Assembly: GCA_032718475.1 (NCBI GenBank)
Contig: JAUCBJ010004450.1
Span: 1 to 49,192, forward strand
Source of the DNA: Nemertoderma westbladi
Taxonomy: Eukaryota; Xenacoelomorpha; Nemertodermatida; Nemertodermatidae
Length of the DNA: 49,192 bases
Reading direction: 5' to 3'
The notes under the pieces were generated by a model that made no database searches, was not told the DNA's origin, and saw only the letters and a program-made list of their open reading frames with translations. Positions 21,750 through 35,100 of the stretch are shown here, piece by piece. The translations under genes and the position numbers were made by a program. The stretch's first letter is position 1, and every line of letters begins with the position of its first letter.

Positions 21750-22080
21750 CTGTGCTCATCCCACCACGACCACGACCACCAGTTACGAGTTGGGTAGGCG
21801 TCTACCGGCAACCGGTAAGTAATTACGCGCCACACGACGTCATCCCGCCATCCGCCAACATTTATACTGGTACGGTAAGCCTACCACCTACCGGCTGGCT
21901 ACCATCGCACCGTAGGTCTACCGCCTACGCCTACCGGTCAACCGGTAACGGTAGGCTACCGCGTACCGGTACAGCGGTACTCAAAGTCGTACCGGTATTG
22001 TCGTAATTGACAAATGCAGGATTAAACCGTAACCCGTTCCAGTACCGGTACCATATGCATCTGAACGACTGGACGGTTAA
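21750..22080. repeat. ACCGGT-rich patch
   Basis: Many ACCGGT and CTACCG words occur on both strands, separated by GTAGGC and GCCTAC. No regular period. Similar words occur in the BEL leader near 2860-3000, so it may be a remnant of a related leader. Confidence 0.5.
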
Positions 22081-22600
22081 TCTCATAGCATAGCTGCATA
22101 GGCCTACTGGTAGTCAGTGCGAAGTCGCCTGCGAACATGGCGAAATATTATATTTACTGCTAGGGCTAGGCTAGGACCTACTGCTGTACTGACCTATGAC
22201 AGTATGAAGATAGGCAGATAGGCCTACAGTGGTCAGGTAGTACCGGTCCGGTATGCCTACTACAGGCAGACAATCAGACAGTACTAGCAGTGCTAATTAA
22301 TTACCTTAATTAAATCTTCAATTAGGTCATAATGTAGGTCCAAATTTAAAAATCGGCCTCCGTTAATCGATTTACAAATAATTCAGGTACCTCCATGCCA
22401 AATATCAGAATCATTCATTGCGTTCCCTATGACAAGATAGCTTTTTCCTAAACCATGCGAAAACACGCAAATATAGCGCTCACATCGCACAAATACCATC
22501 TCGACACCCAATTTTTTGTATGAGCCTTCGCCATCCCTATATCTAACTTTTGTCCAAATTTTGTTTCGATTGATTAATAAATAACTGAGATATCGCTCTG

Positions 22601-22649
22601 GACACACACACACACACACACACACACTAACACACACACACACACACAT
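22601..22649. repeat. CA microsatellite
   Basis: A run of (CA)n broken once by CTAA. It lies just left of the solo LTR's target duplication and explains the open frame seen on the opposite strand. Confidence 0.95.
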
Positions 22650-22660
22650 TACGGTAATAA

Positions 22661-24106
22661 TGGTCACCTATGTCAAGGACCGTGAACCAATAATTTATGC
22701 CCTATGATCTGATGCAATCATATTGCACCCTTCACCCAGGAGTTATGGCCCTCCTAGTAAAGTGGCTCCCCCCAAAGAGAAAAAGACTCTTGCTAGCCTC
22801 AAAAAAAAACTGCGTAAACGCCGTCTGCGTAAGAAAGACTAACTGTTTAGAGTATCTTTATGTTTTAGAAACTGTGATTTTTATATTTTATAGACTGAAA
22901 ATCCCATTTTCTGGGAGCGGTGTAAAAGCTTTTACTGAATTGTCCGGTTATTTTTCCTTATTTTTCCCGTAAAGTACTCTGTAGTTGGTTTACCAGGCAT
23001 AAAAAGGCCGTGTCCTTGCTGTGCTGGTGTTTTGGCGGACATGAAAGCTATTTCTTCTGTATTTGTACTTTAGAGGACATAATCCGTAATTCCGTGACGT
23101 AAAAGCTCGATACTCTTGAAAACAGTGTCGCTACCATGACGACGGCTAGCAGCTGATATTGCCACGTCGACGTTTCTTTGTTTCTCTGTTCTCTCGTTGT
23201 TCATGTTGACCAATCAGAGCGTTTGTGATCTCTGTGTTGGAGGTATATACAGAAACTCAGTAGTTCAGTGTTATGTTTTTGTCCAGAGCCTAAGAACCGG
23301 CTTTGGCACCTCCGTGTTTTAGTTTTTAGTCTTACACTAGTAGGTTTAATTATAAAGGGCATATATCCTTTAACGCAACTACCTGACTCATGGAATCACT
23401 GCATACTGCAGTACTGCATAACTGGCTTTGTGAATATTGCATACTGCTATTTGTTGTCGGTTATTCATTATATTTGTTGATGAATTATTATATTGGAATA
23501 ACGAGAAATAACCCCGACACCCAATATTCTTGATATACCGAAGGTAAGAGAGAAAGGTTACAGATAAACGATTGTGACTTATGTTAAAGTGGTTTGAAGT
23601 GAATCTAATGTTATTTGATAGACCCTACATGAGTCAGTCTGTGTTCCTTTTATATGTGACTAAAATCAGTGAAGATCGGCAGATTAGTGTGCAGTATTGT
23701 GCAGCATTGTGTATGAGTGAGTCTGTTAAAGAAGCATTCCTAAAGAATGCGCCATATATGTGAATTATAATTAAGCCATATCGTTGTGAGTAGTTTAAGT
23801 CATAACTCTGTTTAAGTAGATAAAGCGCCACGTCCTAAAGGAACTGTTAATATTACCTAAGGTGAATAATATTGTCAGAGATTATATAATACTGTCAGTC
23901 GAATAATACATTAGGCTTACATAGCAACAAAATTAAACCGTCGAACCCAATCTCCCGGGAATCTCCAGCGGGTGAATGGTCGCGCACGGATTGGTTTCGA
24001 CTAGTGTAGTGAATCAAATACTTGTCATAGACTAAAAACCGATTTAATATCTAGAAGACATCTTAATTTGGTGGGTTAAACTGCCAAAGGTCTGAAAGCG
24101 CGAACA
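22661..24106 (+). mobile_element. Solo LTR of the BEL family (1446 bp), TSD AATAA
   Basis: It starts TGGTCACC and ends GCGCGAACA. AATAA lies directly before (22656-22660) and directly after (24107-24111), a 5-bp duplication. It aligns along its length with the 3' LTR at 13104-14582 but is clearly more diverged, with many substitutions and small indels, so it is an older insertion or another subfamily. No internal region accompanies it, as expected after recombination between two LTRs. Confidence 0.88.
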
Positions 24107-24111
24107 AATAA

Positions 24112-24524
24112 CATTTGACCAAATGACCGACGCGACTGCAGCTATTGGAACCAAATTTAAGTAGATCTATTTGTTTACCACCAAAGTGGGCCTCATTGTG
24201 GCCGCGACGATTTTTCGATAGAATGGTTACACAATCCGGGTAGGCCTACACTTGGTAAAATAGCGGTAATTCCTACAGTATATGCTATGGTACAGTACAA
24301 TTCCCCAGAGCTAAGAGTTAAACTCAAACGTAAATCAAATCTTGGCGTAACCCGACCAATAATATAATCAAAGGTATTACTGTACAACCACAGCTATATA
24401 AATTGGGATTTACTTCGATAAAACGTATTTTAAATATAAGCGAATGAGCAATATATTATTTCTTAGAAAAATATTGATTATTATAAATTATTGTCTTGTA
24501 GTGCACTATCTACTGTATCTATTA
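24112..24524. other. AT-rich spacer without supported gene
   Basis: No conserved coding frame. The open frame on the minus strand at 24193-24387 has no recognisable domain and I do not call it. Confidence 0.5.
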
Positions 24525-24790
24525 ACGGCATGCTGCATTACAGCTGCCTTGCGAATGCCAAGCCGGGTTATTGACAAAACCTCCACAACTCCCTCTCCCC
24601 CATGACTTCCGCGAGATTATCCGCATCTTCAAAGGCAGAAGAAGCGAAGCGTGTCATCCCATGGAAAGTCATGGGCTGTCCACCATGCTTAGTTTCTCCA
24701 TGGGGCTGCCAAAGCACTAGATTGTGCCAGGCTGGTCCTCACGGCGAAAACAATGTCCTGCAAAGCGGAGGTGGCTCTGTCTAAGTCTTA
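24525..24790 (-). pseudogene. RTE-like element, 3'-terminal fragment
   Basis: On the minus strand it matches the end of the RT copy at 28190-28445: CTCCGCTTTGCAGGACATTG, CGCCGTGAGGACCAGCC, AGCATGGTGGACAGCCCATG, and the 3' end TGCAGCATGCCG. Severe 5' truncation is typical of target-primed reverse transcription. Small insertions distinguish it from the 28-kb copy. Confidence 0.82.
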
Positions 24791-24920
24791 AGCTTTGATG
24801 ATTAATACGCAACACCTCCAATCATATAGTGTCTGGTTGAAGATGAGCTCATTGTACTTGACAAAATTAACCCGGCGTAGCATTCTTGTGTATACCCATG
24901 TATACTACCCATATACTGTA

Positions 24921-25818
24921 CACCATGTCCTGGAATATAGTGTCGTTATTCAGGAACCTGCCCCCCCCCCCCCAAAAAAAAAAAAATGTTTCTACAAATC
25001 TTAATGAAAGTGCATGAAATTTGAAACAGAGATAGTTTCTCCTCCATCCTCCTTCCTGGGTGAGCCAGAATTGATATTTTTGCTTTCATTCTTTGGTTTC
25101 ATTCTCCTTTCATTCATCATTTTTCAAGCGTTGAAAAATATGTCTCCGTCGAAATTGCACAAGTTACACTGCAGTTATTATTCAATCATATAGTGATTTA
25201 TAGGTACAGTTAGAAAGCTGGCCATGTAAGGATCCCAATTATGTTTCACACACAATCTGAATTTCGTCATAAAATAGCTGAGATATGTGCGTTCTAATGT
25301 CGCATGGTTTTGCGCCTGTGCGAGGTTATTTTTCTGGAACACTTTGTTTATGTATGAATAGCTACAGAATAGTATAATAGAGTTATTTCATTGTTGCCCA
25401 GCTATTTGTGGGATAAACAAAATGTTCTAGAATATGGTGTATTTATTGAATAGAATAAAATAGCCTTGCCCAGGTGTAAAATCATGAAACTTTTTATGAA
25501 ACCATATGGCCATATCTCAGCTATTTTACGACGAAATTGCGATACATATTTGGAATCCTTGGATGGCCAGCTAATATCTATAAGGCTGAAGAAAAACGGC
25601 GGTGTAATTGGTGCAATATCGACGGAGACACCTTTTTCAAACGCTTATAGCTAAAGAATGAAAGGAAAAATAAAACTTCTGCCTCACACCCAGCAAGGTG
25701 GAGGGAGGTGAAACTTATTTCTGTTTCAAATTTCATGTAATCTCATAACGATTTGAAGAAAAATTTGGGGGGGCGGGACAGGTACCTGAATAACGACACT
25801 ATATTCCAGGATGTGGTG
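24921..25818. mobile_element. Fold-back MITE A (898 bp), TA target duplication
   Basis: The terminal inverted repeats are about 400 bp long. The left end is CACCATGTCCTGGAATATAG and the right end is its near complement. TA lies on both sides (24919-24920 and 25819-25820). A long C run sits near the left end (24961-24974) and a G run near the right. TA duplication points to the Tc1/mariner group or a relative; there is no transposase. Its right end is 69 bp past the stop of the ceramide kinase gene and probably lies in that gene's 3' UTR. Confidence 0.82.
25442..25447 (-). promoter_or_regulatory. Candidate poly(A) signal for CERK, inside MITE A
   Basis: TTTATT on the + strand gives AATAAA on the gene's strand. 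It is the first AATAAA or ATTAAA I find downstream of the CERK stop at 25887, and it lies near the centre of the MITE. Use is not shown. Confidence 0.4.
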
Positions 25819-25886
25819 TATTTGGTGTCGTTAACGGGGTGTCCTTCAATTTAGAAGATAATAATAATAATTATTATTATTAACAT

Positions 25887-26119
25887 TTACTCTGCATGCA
25901 CCCTACAGTGACAAGTAAGACAGGTTGTATTTTCTCGAGGTAATGGTTTCGCAACTCCTCTACCGAATATCCGAATAGCCTGGCAATGAACCTTGGCCTC
26001 TATGTCAGTTTCGTTAACAACCTCCCCGTCGCAGTTCCAACAGCTAACCTCGTCATCCCTCATAACATCCTCGTCTGTTTTCAGTATCGCAGTAGAACTT
26101 TCCGCGCGGCGTTTCGCTC
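25887..26119 (-). CDS. CERK: CERK exon 6 (C-terminus, stop)
   Basis: The acceptor is AATATTTCAG. It codes for SCWNCDGEVV, IEAKVHCQAIRIFGRGVAKP and a Cys-rich tail ending VHAE, stop at 25887-25889. The conserved WNCDGE...VHCQ block identifies it securely although it is 3.5 kb from exon 5. Confidence 0.9.
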
Positions 26120-29100
26120 CTGAAATATTTAAATTTTAAATGTAAAAATAATTAATATAAATTTGGTATAACTTTCACTAGAAACCTGCTACACGCCCCT
26201 GAGTTAAATTACTGTTATTAAACCGCAAAATTACTGCAAATATGCAAATACCAAATATGTATTTTAGTGGGTTTAATTTAAAATGTAATTTAATATAATA
26301 TAAGCGGTGTTTTGTAACCAAAACAGTAAACAAATATTTATTCATATGCGAACAATTTACGCTGGAGATCAATTTTTACAACTGCGGTCAATTTTGCGCC
26401 ACTATCGGATTCTTGGCACCGATAAATTAGTTAAATGACAAAGATATGTATAATTGGGAGATGTATAAGCGCTACCAAAATATGATAATAATACTAGCAT
26501 CATAATACAGCATCTACAAGGCGCAGAAAGAGTCCCGACTCAAAAAGACTACAGCGGCCAAGAATGCAGTTAAGGCTGCATCTAGGTCCCTGAATAGGCA
26601 GTACTCTGTTAATTTACAGGAGCTAATAAACCAACAGGTTGATGCCATCAATGATGCTGACGACAGCAGGCAATCATCCCAGGCATGGAGATCGATCAAC
26701 TTGCTTGCTGGTCGAAAAAGCCAACCAACCACCAAGGTTAAGGCTGAATCACCAGCCGATCGCCTCAATGGTTGGAAGGCCCACTTTGAAAAGCTCCTCA
26801 ATAATGACAGGGTATTGCCTGATAACTTTATAGAAGTAAAAGTGTCTGAGTCTGTACTCCCAGATATTCCCATTGGTGATATCTCCTTTGCAGAAGTGAA
26901 GGCTGCTGCAAAGAGCATTAAAACCAATCGTGCCAGTGGAGTAGATGGTGTTCCCCCTGAGGTCTTTAAAATACCTGAGTGTTTAAAGCTCATCTATCCC
27001 ATCATAGTACCGAACATCAAGAGTCCCACAAGAAATGAAAACTAACAAATAAGTTGGTGCCAGTTCCCAAGAAGGGCAACCTAACACTCTATGGTTCTTT
27101 TCGGGGAATCTCATTGATCTCAATTGCTGCAAGGCTATACAATAGAATTCTATTAAATCGCATCAGAGATCTCATTGAGAGACTGCTCCGTGGAAATCAG
27201 AATGGGTTCCGTAAAGGTCGTGGGACCATGGAGCCCATTTTGGCACTTAGAAGGATAATTGAAGAGTTATCAAAAAAGAAAGACAGGCATCTGGCTGTTA
27301 TCTTTGTTGACTTCTTCAAGGCCTTTGATTCAGTCTCTCGCTCACGTATGTTCAGCATACTTTCATTATATGGGATTCCTGATGAAATTATAGCAGCAAT
27401 CAGATCAATATACGATGGTTCAACAACATTTGTGTCTACTGTTGACGGTGACACAGAACCATTTGAAGTGTTATGGGGCGTCCTCCAGGGAGACACACTT
27501 GCACCATTCTTGTTCATAATTGTTGTTGACTATGTTCTACGCATGTCCTTAGATCATCATAATGATGATGGGGTGATGATAACTCCACCTACTGGCTCCA
27601 GAAGTCGTGGAAATCCTGCCAAGTACCTAACTGATCTAGACTTTGCTGATGACTTAGGAGTACTCTCAGAATCACTAGAGGGAGCCCAACGGCTCCTCAG
27701 CTCATTAGAACATGCTGCTTCTAGTGTTGGTCTTTTTATTAACTCCATAAAGACCAAAATTTTGACAGTTAACTTTGAAAGTCCTCAGCAAGTCTCTGAT
27801 CGGATGAGCATAAGCTCAAAAGATGGTATGCTTGAGCATGTGGATGACTTCTGTTACCTGGGATCATGGATCCGGAAGTCAGGTGAGGACCTTCGAATAC
27901 GTAAGGGAAAGGCATGGGCAGCCTTGAATAGGCTTTCCAGGATTTGGAAGTCACCGAGAATTAATCGGAAACTTAAGGTCCGGTTATTTAGAGCAGCAGT
28001 AGTTCCAGTACTCCTCTATGGGAGTCCATTCTGGGCTCTAACTGCTGAGGATACCAAATCTCTGGATGGCACATTCACAAGAATGCTACGCCGGGTTCAT
28101 TGTGTCAAGTTCAATGCACACATCTCCAACCAGACACTATATAACATTGGAGGTGTCTCATTGGTTCCCCCAAGCTTGACACTAAAACAAAATCGCCTCC
28201 GCTTTGCAGGACATTGCTTTCGCCGTGAGGACCAGCCAGTGCATAATCTTGTACTTTGACAGCCTCATGGAGTGAATAAGCATGGTGGACAGCCCATGAC
28301 TTTCTTGAGACGCATCTTAAAGGACACTGGCCTTGAAGATGCGGATGATCTAGCAAATGTCATGGGTGATAGGGAGTTGTGGCGGTGCAATTTTGTCGAT
28401 AAGCCGGCACAGCATTCTTAAAAATGCAGCTGCAATGCAGCATGCCGATCCTAGTAGTAATATTACAGCATGTCCTGGAATATAGTGTCGTTATTCAGGT
28501 ACAAACCTTAATGTTAAACCTTAAATCTACAAATCTTAATGAGATTGCATGAAATTTGAAACAGAGATAGTTTGACCTCCCGACCACTGACTGGGTGAGC
28601 CAGAATTTTTATTTCCACTTTCATTCTTTAGCTACAAGCTTTTAAAAATAGTGCCTCCGTCGATATTGCACCAGTTACACCGCAATCACTCTTCAAACAT
28701 TTAGTGATTTGTTGGTACTAGTGGAAAGCTCACCGTGCAAGGATTCCAAATATGTAAAAATATTTGAATTTGGTTGGGAAATAGCTGAGATATGGGCATT
28801 CGAATTTTGCATGTATTTGCTTCGGGTGCAGTCATTTATTCTATTAAATAAATACACAATGTTCTAGAATATTTTGTTTATCTCATATGTAGCTTGGCAA
28901 CAATGCAATGCCTAGATAGATAGATAGATAGATATGAACGGTACATGATAATACTAATGGATATTCATACATAATCAAAATGTTCTAGAACATAGACAAA
29001 CACAAACTAGAACATCTAGAACAACAAATGTTCTAGAACATTGTGTATTTATTTAATAGAATAAATGGCCTGCAGGGGAAGCAAATACATGCAAAATTCG

Positions 29101-32100
29101 AATGCCTATATCTCAGCTATTTCCCAACCAAATTCAAATATTTTTACATATTTGGAATCCTTTCGATTTAGAATAACTGCGGTGTAACTGGTGTAATATC
29201 GCTGGAGACACATTTTTTAAACGCTTGTAGCTAAAGAATGAAAGTGAAAATAAAAATTCTGGCTCACCCCACCCACTAAGGAGGAGGGAGACGAAACTAA
29301 CTCTGTTTAAATTTCATGCGATCTCATTACGATTTGTAGAAAACTTTGGGGGGGGGGGGGATGTACCTGAATAACGACACTATATTCCAGGACATGCTGT
29401 ATATTGGTTGGTACATGTCATGGAATACTAAGTTATATACAGTATATTATATTGAAAAAAATGAATATGTTTGAAAAAATATTATTCACATGGAACTTAT
29501 CTCCTATTATTTTTCCCATTGCCAAATCACGGATGTACTTACGCGACACTGATTAGGAAGTTTAACTGCAGTACTTATAATAATAATATGTCTTACCTTT
29601 TTCTACTTTCATTAGGGGTTTCGGTTTAAATGAGAATTGTTTGGTTCTGTGGACTTCTACAGAACTAAAATTAAATCTATCCTTTCTTCCCATATGACGT
29701 AGGTAAATACGTATCTGTTTGAAACGAGAACAAGGTCTTATAACAATAATGTCTGTATTACCGTCGCCTAAGTGGGCGCAAGGTGATAGACCGGTTTTAG
29801 TAAGACGACACGCACACGACATGGTAGCAATCTGTAAGCTTAAAAATTCACCGCGAACTGTCTTCCATGTTTTATCTATTTCTGGTTTGAGTAAATTTTC
29901 CCTCAACGCGGAATTATTAGTCCAATCACCACCTCCGGTCCGAAGCTTCGAATTGTCCTCGTCGACGTTATAGTCCTCTTCTTGAGATTCAAAGATTGTG
30001 TCAATGAATTGCCCAATAGTTTGCGTATCGCATGGAATGGTAACTTCATCATCGGGATTTATAAGTTCATCATCGTCCTTAGGAAGATCCTCGTTTAAAG
30101 CAAGAGGAACCTTTTGAACGTCATTAGGTTGAGGAATGCTCCCAGTTGGTTGTTGCGGAGCGTTTGGTTCGCTCAAACTAGCCGACACAGGTGGGTCGGG
30201 TTCCAGTAAGCTAACCGAGAGAGTTCGCTCCGTGTCGTCTCTAAGAAGATTGTCGATGTCTTGGCTACTGCTGGAGCAACTAGAGTTCGGGGACAGATTA
30301 CTCGACAACGGGAACTCAGACACTGATGATTGTTTTGATTCGATCTTGTTGCCATCCTTTGTCGGGTCCACTTCCGCATCGCTTGGGTGTTCGCATTTGT
30401 CTATAATTAATTCCGTTTCCAACGCCATGCGGTTTACGCGCGCTTCGTCGCACACACAGCAGTCGGTGTAGCATCGCTCTCCGTCGCGCGGATGGTGGGC
30501 ACTGTCCGACGGCACGTAGCGAAGTTCCCCGTTGTAAACTTTCTGTCTCAGAAATAATTTCCCGCCGATGTATTTGTAACGCGACGGCCCCATCCACCGG
30601 TAGGACTCGCTACGTTTCATGGCATCACCAAAGAAACCGTAAGCCAAGATATTTGTGTTAAAAGCGATAAACTTCCCGTTGCTATGAAGTGACGTCACAT
30701 CAACACCTGGAGAAGATAAAAATAATGGCTGCTAATAAAGTGTATAATTACTATTGAATGCATGGAAATAAAATAGTAATAACAATTGACAATATTGCCT
30801 GATTCACTGTTAACGTTGAGTGCAGGATGTGTGAGACCTAGAAAAATGTCAAGTGAAGATATCGGGGTACGTGAAGCACGAAACATCTGGGGCAACCCGA
30901 AAACTCCTCTCTCTTGGCTGTTACCTGTAAGGGAAGGATGGCGCCACACTAACTCCCAAGGGTGCGCAATCAGTAAATATCCGTCCCTTTTCTTTACTCT
31001 CCCAGCAATCTCCTCTTTAATCTCCCATGTTCCCTTTGCTGGGTTGGTGTACCACTTACAAAATTGTAATAGACTCGGGACGGGATCGAACCATCGACCT
31101 TCCAACTAGAATTGATGCAAAGATAGTGAGATTTCTAGCACAGACACACCCTTTATCCCATGACAACTGACCCAAACTGTATCTTTGGTTATTCATACTG
31201 CATTGACGCTGTATCCATGGTAACCTACCCACACTGTATCCCATGGCGATGTGCAACGCGCATGTCCTCGGATCATCTACGCCGACTGTTCCGTAAGCGA
31301 TAGCGTTGTTAGAACCGGCCGGTATCATCCCCAGCCTCAATGACGGTGAACTATATTCAGCCTAAACGTATACAAATATATAATAAAATGGAAATTAATA
31401 AACAATTGTTATAGAAATGACGCCATAATGTCGTCAAGGAGTATATGTCATGAGGTTATCATTACAACATAATGTATGGTTTCTTTCAAGTCAAGTCATA
31501 AATACGACCAGAAGTTTGGAATTTTTCTGAGCTACTCAGCTTATAAGGTTAAATATTGAGGCGTTTTAGAATGATTTCTCTTATAACGGCTGGAGGAAAT
31601 TCTTAAATAATATATGGAATACCAATTTGGAATAAAATAAAAATACTAAATATAAAAACTAAAAATTAATATATATATTTAGTATTCCGGGAGAATTGTT
31701 GTGATGCTTACCATGCAGTCGTTAATATCTATACCGTTTGCTTTTTGTTGCCGTAACAACAGACCGGTGTAAATCTCCGCAAACAAGCCATCACCACCAA
31801 CGGATACGATGCCATTATAAGAGTTGATTTCTTTGTCCGTAAGTATTGTCTCTACAGTTTCCTTAGCATGGTCCGCGTATTGTGTGACTATATCTAACGT
31901 TCTAATGCCGCACAATCTGAACACGGGACTAACAAACTTCTTATAGACTTTACCTAAAGGGATGGAAAGAATTAGAGAGATTTTAACTTGCTTAAAATTG
32001 CAACTGGGCCTGCTTGTTGGTTTACGTTGCTACTACTACTGTACTACAGTACAACTAGGTCAAGCGAACTTGGACATGCTAAAAAAGTTTGATATTCTTC

Positions 32101-35100
32101 ACATAGGAACAATGGACGGTTATATTAAATCTGGTTTCTATATGTGATTTTCAAATTAATGTTTTTGCTCACCAAATCGCCAACATGATATTTGAAAATG
32201 AATTATCAAAACTTTAGACATGCTATTTCAAAAATGACTAAAATATCATTCTTGAAAAGAACATGCCGAAATGCTATTTTTTATAATGACACGTCAAATT
32301 GTCGTTTCAGAAATCAGAATGACATGCAAAGATGCGATTTTGAAAGGGACGCGGTTGAATATCATATTTATACTTTAGAGCTTAACCCTTTAGCGTCTAA
32401 CCCCCATATATGGGGTGCGTAGTAGAGCTCTAAACCACATATATGGGGGATGTATGTGTAACTACTGAATGGACACATGCTATGGTTAGGTTGTGGGTTG
32501 GGATTATACCCTAGCCCTTAGAGCTCTTCGCACGAAATTTAATACAATCTGAAGTTGGATACAGCCCCGGCCTGGTTACCAATTAAGCCAATGGGAACCG
32601 TTGCTAACCTGGATGTATGGTGTAATCTCTCCACTACTTCTCTACTCAGTGGTGGTACAGGTAGGCATGTATAAACACATTGTACAGTAGGGTACTGCAG
32701 TCATTCCTACAAAGAACAGTGCAACCACCATACAGTGTACTGTACACATCCAATAGGCTGTCTGGTTGGCATTTATTTTATTATTGTCTTTATTGGTAAT
32801 ATTGTCTACATTGAATTTACAAGCTGTACAATAATAATTAGGCCTAGCCTATTTACTTTGAGCCATGCATAATAATATTTATATAAAAGACGAGGGTTTC
32901 TCTTGAATTGGTCGGATCGGGCTTAAATTTTTGGGACGTTGTCAGTAGGACCCACAATATGGTTTAGGCACAAGACATTGGAGAACGAGCGAAGCGAGTG
33001 AAACAAAAAAACGAGGGTTTCTCAGCAATTGGGTGGATCGGTGGTACAGTACTACTATACACTAGGTCTATATACAATAGGCCTACATTTAGATATTATT
33101 ACCATACCGGTAGGCTACAAGGCTATATTTTTTGTATAAGTTTATTATTATTATTGTGGTTTGTGCATGATGGCCAGTACCAGTAAATATCCCAGGCGCG
33201 ATAGAGGTGCTGTGAAACGTCTTGGCTTTGACTCGTGTGGGAGTTCAGATAGTTCCGATGTTGAGGATGCAGGAGAGGACTCGAGTTCGACTGATTATGA
33301 TGACTCGAGTTCGAGTGGCGATAAAAGTGGTAATGATTCAGGTAGTAGTGATGAATCGGATGATGGAAGTAGTATATATCAGCTGGCTGCAGACTGGCAG
33401 ATTGTATCTGATACCACTGGAGATACACCGCCTGTCAGGACTTTCACTGGTACCCCAGGATATATAAGTGGAATTTCTACTAATAACTATGGTTTAGAAG
33501 ATTACCTGAACTTGTTTCTACCACCAAAACTCTTCGAGCTATTAGCTAGCTGCTCTAATAAGAGAATGGCTATCGAGCGAGATATGCGAATTGCCTCAAA
33601 CAAGAAAGAATTGAAGGCCAAAGACATAACAATTCCTGAGATGAAGACATTTATTGCACTGACATTTCTAATGGGTATCGTGAGAAAGGGAACAATTTAC
33701 TCATATTGGAGCTGTGACTCGATGTTAGCTACTTGGTATTTTGGTGAGTGTATGGGTCGCGATAGATATGGCCTGATCCTAAGGTATTTGAGATTTTCTG
33801 ATCCTGCTAAGGTTGTCAAATCGGAAAAATCCTCAAGACTTACAGATTTTATGACTATGTTTCATAGTATTGTATCTGTATATGTACCATCACAAGAATT
33901 ATCACTGGATGAGTCTCTAATGTTGTATAAAGGTAGACTTTACTTCAAACAATTTATAAAGACCAAAAGGGCCAGATTTGGAATTAAAACCTACAAACTA
34001 TGCGATGCCAGTGGTTACTCCACTCGTATCGAGGTTTATTATGGCTCTAAGACGGACATGGTGCACCAGGAACCAGGTTGCAGTGAGCTGAGTAAGACTG
34101 AGAACTTGGTTGTTTGCATGATGAGTCGCACTGCTCTTCTAGATCATGCCTATAACTTGAATATGGACAATTGGTACTGTAGCTTGCGTCTTGCGAATTA
34201 TCTGGACTCCAGGAATACGGGCATGCGTGGAACTATGCGGCAGGATAGGGGCGTACCTATGGAATTGCGAAATACTGTAATCCAGCCCATTGCTTCAGCT
34301 AATGCCAGGTGTGATAACGTACTTGTCATCAAGTTTCACGATAAGAAACTTATACACTTTATAACAACGATTGACAAAGCTGGGGATGTAGATAAGAAGA
34401 GGTATCTACCCGGTGGGACTACACTGGAGTATCAGAAACCAGAAGCGATCGAAAAGTATAATCTGTGGATGGGCGGAGTAGACAAGACTGATCAGTATAT
34501 CGCTTCTTGCAATGCGGCCCGCAAGACCCACGCTTGGTTTAAAAAACTTGGGATTTATCTATTACAACATCTAACTCTAAATGCTTATATCCGCTACAAG
34601 GAGGATAAGAAATTGAAGATTCCGTTCTCGAAATTCCAACGAGACATAATAGTATTACTCACAGGGGTTCAGTCAGAGCACAGGCGACATCGGAAGCGCT
34701 CTTCTATTGCACCCATTCCCACCAACCCACAGCACATCATTGACTTTATTCCTGATGCCCGCCGGAAACAATGCAGAGTCTGTAGCGCACAGAAAGTCCG
34801 GAAAGAAGTGAGGTTTGAATGCACTACTTGCGCCGGGAAACCAGGAATGTGCATTGGGGAATGTTTCCGCAAATATCACTCATAACAATGAACATTGTAT
34901 TCATCGATGGTATGTACTGCATGTTGCGTGTTAAATTTGTATGGTATTTAGATTTATAATATGCAATCAGTTTGCAAAATTGTATTTCAAAGTTACATTC
35001 AATATTCAATATAGGAATAAAGTATCTGATATATATCCTTATATATCCTTATTTTTTGACTGACAGACACAGACAGACTTAAAGTTGGTCAATCGCAAAA

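Noticed and set aside
26514-26993. 159-residue minus-strand ORF
   Set aside because: It is antisense to the RT frame that reads KAQKESRL... through NRASGVDGVP on the + strand.
30695-31105. 136-residue open frame on the minus strand
   Set aside because: It lies across CERK intron 4 and a SINE-like B box, and includes the splice acceptor of exon 5.
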